32,533 nt of DNA from Pseudomonas sp. PB106 (lineage in GTDB: Bacteria > Pseudomonadota > Gammaproteobacteria > Pseudomonadales > Pseudomonadaceae), in the NCBI RefSeq assembly GCF_009764645.1, contig NZ_RWIM01000184.1, positions 1 through 32,533 of the forward strand, in the 5' to 3' direction. Position numbers and translations under genes: made by a program. Within the stretch, counting starts at the first letter, position 1. Each line of letters opens with the position of its first letter. Shown in pieces: positions 17,682 to 24,211 of this stretch. The notes under the pieces are model-generated. The model was not told where the DNA came from. It made no database searches and saw only the letters and a list, made by a program, of their open reading frames with translations.

Positions 17682-18713
17682 ATGGCCAAACGCCAACTCA
17701 ATCGTCGTCAAAACTGGCGCATCGAAAAGATTCAGGGCGAACGCGCCGCACGCGCCGCCAAACGCGAGTCCTCGGCTGTCGAAGCCCTGGAGGGCGGCGA
17801 CCTGGGCCCGGAACAGACCGGCCTGGTGATCGCCCACTTCGGTGTGCAGGTTGAGGTCGAGGCCGTTGACGGTGATCAGGCCGGCCAAGTCTTCCGCTGC
17901 CACTTGCGCGCCAACCTGCCCGCACTGGTTACCGGCGACACCGTCGTCTGGCGTGCCGGCAACCAGGGCATCGGTGTGATCGTCGCGCAATTGCCGCGCA
18001 CCACCGAATTATGCCGCCCGGACAGCCGTGGCCAGCTCAAACCCGTTGCGGCCAACGTCGACATGATCGTCATCGTCTTCGCCCCGCTGCCCGAGCCGCA
18101 TGCCAACCTGATCGACCGTTATCTGGTCGCGGCAGAACATGCCGGTATCCGTCCGTTGCTGCTGTTGAACAAATTCGACCTGATCGACGAGCAGAACGCC
18201 CCGGCGCTGAACGCGCTGCTGGCGGTATACCGCACGCTGGGTTACCCGGTGCTGGAAGTGTCGGCGCACCACGGCAACGGCATGGAACAACTGCAACAGC
18301 AGCTCGACGGGCGCATCAGCGTGTTCGTCGGCCAGTCCGGCGTCGGCAAGTCGTCGCTGGTCAACAGCCTGCTGCCGGAAGTGGAAACCCGCGTCGGGCC
18401 GTTGTCCGAACTGTCCGGTCAGGGTACGCACACCACGACCACCGCGCGCCTGTTCCACTTCCCTGGCGGCGGCGAATTGATCGACTCCCCGGGTATCCGT
18501 GAATTTGGCCTCGGTCACGTTAGCCGCGCCGACGTTGAAGCCGGTTTCATCGAGTTCAGTGATTTGCTCGGCACCTGCCGCTTCCGCGACTGCAAGCACG
18601 ACCGCGAACCGGGCTGTGCCTTGCTCAAAGCGCTGGAAGATGGCCGCGTGCAGCAGCAACGGATGAACAGCTACCGCTCGATCATCGCCAGCCTGCCGGA
18701 AAACGGTTACTAA
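17682..18713 (+). CDS. rsgA: Small ribosomal subunit biogenesis GTPase RsgA
   Basis: Circularly permuted GTPase that checks late maturation of the 30S subunit. The 343-residue protein has a basic N-terminus (MAKRQLNRRQNWRIEK) and an OB-fold domain (about 40-115). The permuted G domain places G4 NKFD (about 164-167) before G1 GQSGVGKSSL (about 217-226) and G3 DSPGI. A zinc-binding C-terminal domain follows, with the Cys/His cluster CRFRDCKHDREPGC near 300-313. It is the last core gene before the accessory insertion; in other pseudomonads I recall it being next to motAB. Confidence 0.98.
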   Translation: MAKRQLNRRQNWRIEKIQGERAARAAKRESSAVEALEGGDLGPEQTGLVIAHFGVQVEVEAVDGDQAGQVFRCHLRANLPALVTGDTVVWRAGNQGIGVIVAQLPRTTELCRPDSRGQLKPVAANVDMIVIVFAPLPEPHANLIDRYLVAAEHAGIRPLLLLNKFDLIDEQNAPALNALLAVYRTLGYPVLEVSAHHGNGMEQLQQQLDGRISVFVGQSGVGKSSLVNSLLPEVETRVGPLSELSGQGTHTTTTARLFHFPGGGELIDSPGIREFGLGHVSRADVEAGFIEFSDLLGTCRFRDCKHDREPGCALLKALEDGRVQQQRMNSYRSIIASLPENGY

Positions 18714-18722
18714 ACGTTCGCG

Positions 18723-18751
18723 CCGGCAGCACCTTCCTCTGGTGCTGCCGG
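18723..18751 (+). terminator. Strong hairpin after rsgA
   Basis: CCGGCAGCACC (18723-18733) pairs perfectly with GGTGCTGCCGG (18741-18751) around TTCCTCT, ten bases past the rsgA stop codon. The 11-bp stem is very stable, but no T run follows. It may be a weak terminator or an mRNA 3'-end stabiliser. It marks the left border of the accessory segment. Confidence 0.55.
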
Positions 18752-18917
18752 ATGTGGCCTGACAAAACTGCTCACCTTTTAAACATCAGCCTTATCTGTA
18801 GGACCTTGCGCGCCTGCTTGCAGGGCGTTTCTGGTTTGCCGCGCAGCCCTTGTAGGCGCCCTCCAGAGGCCTACCATTGGATTCCTCTCTCGCAGCCCGC
18901 GACTTCCGAGGAACCCC

Positions 18918-19325
18918 ATGCAAACCTACCATCTGTTCATCAGCCATTCGTGGAACTACTCCCACGCCCACGACAATCTGGTGCGCCTGCTCAGTGCCCA
19001 TCCGACCTTCACCTACAAGAATTTTTCGGTGCCGCCGCACAACCCGATCATGGGCGCGCTGACCGACAAACAGCTTGAAGCAGCCATCGAAAACAAGATT
19101 CGCCCCTGCTCGGCGGTGCTGATCATGGCCGGCATGTACTCGGCCTACAGCAAGTGGATCAACAAGGAAATCGAGATCGCCAAGCGCATGGGCAAGGTGA
19201 TCATTGCGGTGAAACCGTTCGGCGCCGAGCGCATTTCCACGGTGGTGCGTAACGCCGCACACGCCGAGTGCGCGTGGAACACCAACAGCATTGTCACCGC
19301 CATTCGCCTGCATACGGCGGTGTAA
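18918..19325 (+). CDS. ThsB-like TIR-domain protein (first TIR gene)
   Basis: Predicted NAD-processing signal synthase of an anti-phage system. The 135-residue protein is a single TIR-like domain of the DUF1863/ThsB type. It has the first strand HLFISHSW, a helix with AHDNLVRLL, and ALTDKQLEAAIENKIRPCSAVLIMAG. The block YSKWINKEIEIAKRMGK contains Glu84 in the W-x-x-x-E position where TIR enzymes keep the catalytic glutamate. GAGGA lies five bases before the ATG. The caspase-like gene starts two bases after its stop codon. By analogy with known TIR-caspase (type IV Thoeris) systems, it would sense infection and make a cyclic ADP-ribose messenger. That role is inferred from family and neighbours. 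No SIR2/SLOG ThsA gene is nearby. Confidence 0.85.
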   Translation: MQTYHLFISHSWNYSHAHDNLVRLLSAHPTFTYKNFSVPPHNPIMGALTDKQLEAAIENKIRPCSAVLIMAGMYSAYSKWINKEIEIAKRMGKVIIAVKPFGAERISTVVRNAAHAECAWNTNSIVTAIRLHTAV

Positions 19326-19327
19326 TC

Positions 19328-20287
19328 ATGCGCAAGGGATTGTTTATCGGCATCAACGACTACAAACATATTTCGCGCCTGAGCGGTTGCAGCAACGACG
19401 CGATGGCCATGGCTTCGGTGCTGAAAACCGACGCCAATGGCGATCCGAATTTCAAGAACATCGTGCTGACATCCGCTGAGGATTATCTGAGCCGAGAGAA
19501 ACTTGAAGACCAGATCCGCGAGTTGTTTTCCGGCGACTGTAACGTCGCCCTCCTGTACTTCGCCGGGCATGGCGGCTTCGATAACGACAATGACGAAGGC
19601 ATGCTGCTGCCGCAGGACTTTCGTAACCCGAAGGATGGCATTCGCATCAGCGACATCCTCAATTGGGCCACCAAAGCCACTCGCATCAAAAACAAAGTCA
19701 TCATTCTCGACTGCTGCCAGAGCGGATCAGCCGGCGAGGTGCGCGCTTTGCGCAGTGAAAGCAGCGTGGTCGGCGAAGGCATGACCATTCTGACCGCGTG
19801 CAAAAAGGAAGAACCGGCCATGGAAGGTTCGCAACACGGCGTGTTTACCGGGTTGCTGCTGCAGGCCTTGCACGGTGGCGCGGCGAACATTCTCGGCAAG
19901 ATCACTCCCGGCAGCCTGTATTCCTTTGTCGACAACGCGCTCGATGCGTGGGAACAACGCCCGGTGTTCAAGACCAATGTGTCGCAGTTCATTTCCCTGC
20001 GCGAAGTGTCGCCGCTGATCCCCAAAGAAATCCTGCGCAAACTGCCCGAGTGGTTCGCCGAAGCCGAATCAACCTACCCGCTCGACCCGAGCTACGAGCC
20101 GACCGAAGCCAGCTTCGACCCTGAACACGGCGAGATCTTCGCGCAACTGCAGAAGTGCAATCGCCACAGCCTGATTGAGCCGGTCGACGCCGAGCATATG
20201 TATTACGCCGCCATCCAATCCACCGGCTGCCGCCTCACCGCGCTCGGCGCCTACTACCGCGAACTCGCGATCAAAGGACACTTCTGA
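19328..20287 (+). CDS. Caspase-like (peptidase C14) protease, putative TIR-activated effector
   Basis: The 319-residue protein begins MRKGLFIGINDYKH, a typical caspase/metacaspase first strand. The catalytic histidine is His81 in LLYFAGHGG. The catalytic cysteine is Cys130 in the DCCQSG motif (Cys129 precedes it), so the active pair is intact. The caspase fold spans about 1-240. The rest (about 240-319; LPEWFAEAE, then EHGEIFAQLQKCNRHSL and HMYYAAIQSTGCRLTALG) matches no domain I can name and could bind the signal. There is no signal peptide or membrane segment, so it should act in the cytoplasm. It starts two bases after the first TIR gene and overlaps the second TIR gene by one base (TGATG). 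It probably degrades host proteins when the TIR partner signals infection. An in-frame upstream start overlapping the TIR gene is unlikely. Confidence 0.88.
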   Translation: MRKGLFIGINDYKHISRLSGCSNDAMAMASVLKTDANGDPNFKNIVLTSAEDYLSREKLEDQIRELFSGDCNVALLYFAGHGGFDNDNDEGMLLPQDFRNPKDGIRISDILNWATKATRIKNKVIILDCCQSGSAGEVRALRSESSVVGEGMTILTACKKEEPAMEGSQHGVFTGLLLQALHGGAANILGKITPGSLYSFVDNALDAWEQRPVFKTNVSQFISLREVSPLIPKEILRKLPEWFAEAESTYPLDPSYEPTEASFDPEHGEIFAQLQKCNRHSLIEPVDAEHMYYAAIQSTGCRLTALGAYYRELAIKGHF

Positions 20288-20772
20288 TGCCCGTCTTTAT
20301 CAGCTACCGCCACATGGATCGCATACAGGCCATGGCGATCAACAGTCGCCTGAAACAGGCCAACATCAAAACCTATCTGGATGTGCTCGACCCGGAATCG
20401 CAGACCACCGACGACATCACCGGCGTCATCACGCGCAACATCACCGAGTGCACGCACTTGCTCGCGGTAGTGTCGGAGAGGACCGCTTTGTCGTGGTGGG
20501 TGCCGTTCGAGATCGGTGAGGCAACCATCAGCAACCGCCGGATCTGCTCATTCAAGACCGGCCCTGCGGAATTGCCGTTTTACCTGGACAAGTGGCCGAA
20601 GCTGAGCACGGACAGTGATCTGAATTTCTTTATTGACGCGTATCGTGAAGAGGTGTCGAGCAAGCGCTCGATGACGCTGGATTCGATGAGTGAGTCGATG
20701 AAGGGGACTTACAAGAGGAATGCCGAGCAGTTTCATGATCAGTTGAAGAGCAGGATTCGGCGGGGGTTTTGA
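20287..20772 (+). CDS. Second TIR-domain protein of the TIR-caspase operon
   Basis: The 161-residue protein is a different TIR subfamily from the first TIR gene. It begins PVFISYRHMDR (the TIR_2-type first strand and BB-loop entry) and contains KTYLDVLDPE and THLLAVVSERTALS. SWWVPFEIGEA carries Glu75 in the W-x-x-x-E position, so an active NADase site is possible. A helical tail (about 110-161) rich in E, S, K and R follows. The ATG overlaps the caspase stop codon, which implies coupled translation. The last 130 bases use codons rare in the neighbouring genes (AGG twice, CGG, GGG), a sign of transfer. It could be an alternative sensor for other phages, a second signal maker, or a regulator; sequence alone cannot decide. 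Confidence 0.82.
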   Translation: MPVFISYRHMDRIQAMAINSRLKQANIKTYLDVLDPESQTTDDITGVITRNITECTHLLAVVSERTALSWWVPFEIGEATISNRRICSFKTGPAELPFYLDKWPKLSTDSDLNFFIDAYREEVSSKRSMTLDSMSESMKGTYKRNAEQFHDQLKSRIRRGF

Positions 20773-20792
20773 TTGGTGGTTTACCTTGGGAG

Positions 20793-21014
20793 CCCCTCAT
20801 CCTAGCCCTCCCGAAACGTCGGACCGCCCGAAAGGAGAGGGGACTGACAGCGGTGATTGTGCGAGGTATGCCGACCTGAAATTCCTGAGTCGTTCTCAGG
20901 TTTTGATCACACTGTAAGCCGGCTCCATTTGCTGAGCCGAACTTAGTTTTTGCCAACCACGAAGATTGGCTCCCTCTCCCCTCGCCCCCTTGGGGAGAGG
21001 GCTGGGGTGAGGGA
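20793..21014. repeat. Inverted pair of CCCTCaCCCtAGCCCTC-type intergenic repeats
   Basis: The left copy reads CCCCTCATCCTAGCCCTCCC on plus, with its closing arm GGAGAGGGG at 20834-20842. The right copy (20971-21014) reads the same theme on minus: CCCTCACCCCAGCCCTCTCC with a GGGGAGAGGG arm. Each is itself an imperfect palindrome. They bracket about 128 bases. Such elements are common between Pseudomonas genes and are distinct from the TGTAGGAGC REP family. The bracketed layout is that of a small non-autonomous element or composite repeat. Confidence 0.7.
20884..20904 (+). terminator. Possible weak terminator of the TIR-caspase-TIR operon
   Basis: A six-base-pair stem, CCTGAG with CTCAGG, around TCGTT is followed by TTTT. 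It lies 112 bases beyond the second TIR stop codon. The stem is short, so this is tentative. Confidence 0.35.
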
Positions 21015-21120
21015 GATCGATCTCAAGCCCTCCACAAAACCAAACCGAAAGCCCAAAAAAATCTACAAGCGGCAGCGGCCTTCATTTTCCCTGAGATCAA
21101 TCTGCTGAATATCGAACAAA

Positions 21121-21972
21121 TCACTCCGCCGGCAGCTTCGGAGCCAGCTTCGCGATGCTCTTCTCCTGTGTCTTAACCCGACGTTCAAGCTCGCGGATAT
21201 CTTCCTCCGCAGGTAGCTCCTCAGGTTTGATACCTCGCTGATCCAACATATCGCGCACGCTCAGACTGTTTTGAACATGCTCTCGGGCGATGGCCATCTC
21301 ACCTGTGATGTCAACCTGAAGCACATTGTGATTGGTCATTTCAGTGGCAAGGTTTTTGGCGGCGATGGTTAATGTCGGTAGAAAATCTGCCAATGGACGA
21401 CTTTTAATAATGCCGTATCGATCCTTCATCGCCTGGGTTGTTTGCCCACCAAAGAGTGCAGCATCACCTCGTGAGCGAATACGCGCGAAGCCCTCATCGT
21501 CGACGCCTCGCTCATAAATGTTTTGCGACAGTTCTTTTTCTGACTCACGCATACGGTCACGAGCATCAAAACGCGCCTGCAGGCGCATCCTGTCTTCAAT
21601 CAATTCTTGCTTACGCGATTGCAGCGCGAAGTAACTTTGCGCGAAGGCAATCGGCTGTTTACGTGGGTCACCATTCTGAGCAATCAGGTAGCAGGCATAA
21701 CGGGTGAGCATGAAGTCGTCGGTAGGCCGCTGCCCACCTTTGCCAATTTCGATCATTTTCGTGACGCCACGAAAATGATCCAGAGCATCAATCCCCGTGG
21801 CTTCACACGAAGTTATTGCTCGCTGAATGAGCGTAAGAAAATTTTCCCAACGGGCATACCCCAGTGGCTCTTGCAGCTCGCGAGCAAACCAGAACTCGAT
21901 ATTCTCGCCAGGAACCCGATGCGCCAAACCGTCGAATTGCTGCTGTTGCGCAAAAATAGTTTGATTTTCCAT
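21121..21972 (-). CDS. dinD: DinD-like DNA-damage-inducible protein
   Basis: The 283-residue protein matches the DinD family in length and order. It has a BRO-N-like N-terminal part (FWFARELQEPLGYARWENF, then DFMLTRYACYLIAQNGD at about 86-102) and a helical middle rich in E, R and Q. The conserved GFARIRSRGDAALFGG is near 159-174, followed by a C-terminal coiled region. E. coli DinD is SOS-induced and limits RecA strand exchange; the cellular role is otherwise poorly known. The ATG at 21972 has AGGGAG five bases upstream. I found no CTG-N10-CAG LexA site in the 130 bases before it. It sits in the accessory segment, convergent with the TIR-caspase operon. Its more AT-rich codon use than the core neighbours suggests acquisition by transfer. 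Confidence 0.85.
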   Translation of the reverse strand: MENQTIFAQQQQFDGLAHRVPGENIEFWFARELQEPLGYARWENFLTLIQRAITSCEATGIDALDHFRGVTKMIEIGKGGQRPTDDFMLTRYACYLIAQNGDPRKQPIAFAQSYFALQSRKQELIEDRMRLQARFDARDRMRESEKELSQNIYERGVDDEGFARIRSRGDAALFGGQTTQAMKDRYGIIKSRPLADFLPTLTIAAKNLATEMTNHNVLQVDITGEMAIAREHVQNSLSVRDMLDQRGIKPEELPAEEDIRELERRVKTQEKSIAKLAPKLPAE

Positions 21973-22103
21973 GACGACTCCCTGTCGCTCAGAAGGATTT
22001 GAACACGTGGATGATCATTTAGAGTTACACCGAAACACAGGCTGAACGGGGATTATCAATCAGCCCCAGACTGAAAGTGTGTCCGATCGTAGCTAGCGGG
22101 CAC

Positions 22104-22133
22104 AAAAAAGCCGACATCACTGTCGGCTTTTTT
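22104..22133. terminator. Bidirectional terminator after motB
   Basis: AGCCGACA (22109-22116) pairs with TGTCGGCT (22121-22128) around TCAC. The stem is flanked by an A run on the left and a T run on the right, so it works on either strand. It lies five bases past the motB stop codon and marks the right border of the accessory segment. Confidence 0.9.
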
Positions 22134-22138
22134 GTCTC

Positions 22139-23191
22139 TTACTGCTTCGGCGCAGGAGCCGGCGCTGGCGCCGCACTCCCCGGTTCCGCCGGTTTCGGTG
22201 CGGCGTCGTCGAACAGGTTCAAGCGTTCGCGCAACTCGTGTGCAGGCACCGGTTGCTGATCCGCCGGCAGTGCGTTCGGGTCAACCGGCGTCGCCGGAGC
22301 GGCGCCGTTCTGGCCTTGATCCGCCGGCTTCGCAGCGTCGGCGCCTTGCGCACCTTCGATGGCCGCTTGGGCTTTCTTGGTCAGCACGACGATGTCGATG
22401 CGACGGTTGACCGGGTTGAACGGGTTTTCCCGGTCGAACAGCGCCGACGAGGCATAACCGACGACCCGCGCCACCTGCGCATCCGGATAGCTGCCGGCAA
22501 CCAAGGCACGACGTGCGGCGTTGGCACGGTTGGCCGAAAGCTCCCAGTTGCCGTAGTCGCCAGTGCCGATATAAGGCTTGGCGTCGGTGTGGCCGCTGAT
22601 GCTGATCTTGTTCGGCACCGCTTTGATGGTGTCGGCCATGGCCAGCAGGATGTCTTCGAAATACGGCTTCAAGCGTGCAGAACCGGAGTCGAACATCGGC
22701 CGGTTTTCGGCGTCCATGATCTGGATGCGCAAGCCATTCGGCGTGATCTCGAAGAGGATCTGGTCCTTGAATTTCTGCAGTTGCGGGTTCTCGTCGACCT
22801 TGTTCTGCAGTTCTTGCAGGAGCAGTTCCAGACGTTCTTTCTCGACCTGCTCGGCCATGCCTTCGACCTGTTCGGTGTCGACGGTGACCTTGTCCGGTTG
22901 CGGCTGGGATTTCACCTCAGGGTTGAGGGTATTTTCCGGCGCCAGGGTCGGCGTGCCGCCCAAGTCGATGATGTACGGCGTGCCGCTTTCGGAAAAGCCG
23001 ACCGGGTCTTTGAAGTAACCGGCGATGGCGATCTTCTGCTCAGGCGTCGCAGTGGACAGCAGCCACAACACCAGGAAGAACGCCATCATCGCCGTGGCGA
23101 AGTCGGCGAAGGCGATTTTCCACGCCCCGCCGTGATGCCCGCCGGCTATGCGCTTGACGCGCTTGATGATAATCGGCTGATTATTTTCCAT
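22139..23191 (-). CDS. motB: Flagellar motor stator protein MotB
   Basis: Peptidoglycan-anchored stator subunit that, with MotA, forms the proton channel driving the flagellum. The 350-residue protein has a basic cytoplasmic start and a single membrane helix (about 27-47, FADFATAMMAFFLVLWLL). Asp30 stands in the position of the proton-binding aspartate. A linker (about 60-140) and an OmpA-like peptidoglycan-binding domain follow (SGHTDAKP near 198, then NRRIDIVVL near 272). The tail of about 70 residues is rich in Ala, Pro, Gly and Gln. It begins three bases after motA and shares its promoter. Confidence 0.97.
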   Translation of the reverse strand: MENNQPIIIKRVKRIAGGHHGGAWKIAFADFATAMMAFFLVLWLLSTATPEQKIAIAGYFKDPVGFSESGTPYIIDLGGTPTLAPENTLNPEVKSQPQPDKVTVDTEQVEGMAEQVEKERLELLLQELQNKVDENPQLQKFKDQILFEITPNGLRIQIMDAENRPMFDSGSARLKPYFEDILLAMADTIKAVPNKISISGHTDAKPYIGTGDYGNWELSANRANAARRALVAGSYPDAQVARVVGYASSALFDRENPFNPVNRRIDIVVLTKKAQAAIEGAQGADAAKPADQGQNGAAPATPVDPNALPADQQPVPAHELRERLNLFDDAAPKPAEPGSAAPAPAPAPKQ

Positions 23192-23194
23192 GGC

Positions 23195-24046
23195 TTAGCG
23201 ACCGCGAACGGCTTGTTCCAGCTCGGCAAAGCTTGGACGGTGGGCCGGGTACAGCACCTTGCGACCGAACTCGACCGCCAGCGATGGCGGCATGCCGGAA
23301 GCCGAGGCGACCAGCGAAGCCTTGATGGCTTCGTAGACGTTCAGCTCTTCCTTGGCATCGTGGGCCAGCGAGTGCGCCAACGGACCAAAGAAACCGTACG
23401 CCGCGAGAATACCGAAGAAAGTACCTACCAGTGCCGCACCCACGTGCAGGCCGATGGACTTCTGATCGCCCTCACCCAGCGAGGCCATGGTCACCACGAT
23501 ACCGAGCACCGCCGCGACGATACCGAAACCGGGCATGGCGTCGGCGATGCCGTTCACTGCATGCGATGGGTGCTCGAGGTCTTCCTTGAGGCTGTACAGT
23601 TCCATGTCGAACAGACCTTCGAGTTCGTGCGGAGCCATGTTGCCGGACGACATGATGCGCAGGTAATCGCAGATGAACGCGGTCATGCGCTCGTCTTTGA
23701 GCACCGCCGGGTACTTGGCGAAAATCGGGCTCGCGGCGGCGTCTTCGATGTCGCCTTCAATGGCCATCATGCCTTCGCGGCGGCTCTTGTTGAGGATCTC
23801 GTAGATCAGCCCCAACACTTCCAGATAGAAGGTGTGGCTGAAGCGCGAGCTGAACATGCTCAGGGATTTCTTGAGCACGTGCATGGTCATGTAGCCGGGG
23901 TTGGCCTGCAGGAATGCACCAAGGGCCGCACCACCGATGATCATCACCTCGAAAGGCTGGATCAGGGCGGCAATTTTGCCGTGGGAGAGCACGTATCCGC
24001 CGAGCACGCTCGCGAATACGACGATGATGCCGATAATTTTAGCCAT
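23195..24046 (-). CDS. motA: Flagellar motor stator protein MotA
   Basis: Channel-forming stator subunit that pushes on the rotor protein FliG. The 283-residue length fits MotA of the E. coli type. Membrane helices lie at about 2-22, 32-50, 170-190 and 200-222. The large cytoplasmic loop between them contains the charged stretch AVLKDERMTAFICDYLR, which carries the residues that contact FliG. The Pro-rich channel motif NGIADAMPGFGIVAAVLG is near 165-182. It is the first gene of motAB and has a FliA-type promoter upstream. Confidence 0.97.
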   Translation of the reverse strand: MAKIIGIIVVFASVLGGYVLSHGKIAALIQPFEVMIIGGAALGAFLQANPGYMTMHVLKKSLSMFSSRFSHTFYLEVLGLIYEILNKSRREGMMAIEGDIEDAAASPIFAKYPAVLKDERMTAFICDYLRIMSSGNMAPHELEGLFDMELYSLKEDLEHPSHAVNGIADAMPGFGIVAAVLGIVVTMASLGEGDQKSIGLHVGAALVGTFFGILAAYGFFGPLAHSLAHDAKEELNVYEAIKASLVASASGMPPSLAVEFGRKVLYPAHRPSFAELEQAVRGR

Positions 24047-24113
24047 AGGTAGAAAGTACTTACTGAGTCGGGTTCAAGGTCATATTCGGAAGTTAAAAAA
24101 TCTCTTCTTCTAC

Positions 24114-24140
24114 TTATCGGCAAAACTGCGCCAGACTATA
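24114..24140 (-). promoter_or_regulatory. FliA (sigma-28) promoter for motAB
   Basis: On the minus strand, TATAGTCT (24133-24140) is followed after exactly 11 bases by GCCGATAA (24114-24121). The -10 matches the flagellar sigma-28 consensus perfectly, and the -35 matches 6 of 8 positions of TAAAGTTT. It is about 68 bases before the motA ATG, so motAB is expected to be a late flagellar gene set here. Confidence 0.82.
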
Positions 24141-24211
24141 GCCAGTTCAGGCGAAAAGCCAATTTAGCCCATGCCGGGCGCGTCTACAGTCAGTGAAGAT
24201 CCCGTCCAGAC

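Larger units (their letters stand above)
20773..21120. other. Repeat-rich 348-base gap between the TIR/caspase operon and dinD
   Basis: No gene is seen. The gap holds two inverted copies of a C/T-rich repeat (20793-20842 and 20971-21014). Between them lie two small hairpins. CCTGAG/CTCAGG (20884-20900) is followed by TTTT and is a possible weak terminator for the TIR-caspase operon. CGGCTC/GAGCCG is at 20920-20939. The two flanking operons converge here. Confidence 0.6.

Noticed and set aside
18918..20772. Reading the TIR/caspase genes as a CBASS or classic ThsA/ThsB Thoeris locus
   Set aside because: No cyclic nucleotide synthase of the CD-NTase type and no SIR2 or SLOG effector is present; the only effector-like gene is the caspase.
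21973..22100. LexA box upstream of dinD
   Set aside because: CTG and CAG triplets occur, but none are spaced by 10 bases. For example, CTG and CAG at 22042-22063 are 16 bases apart.
22238..24052. A 604-codon plus-strand frame opposite motB and motA
   Set aside because: Mirror frame of two certain genes, with no domain and no start signals.
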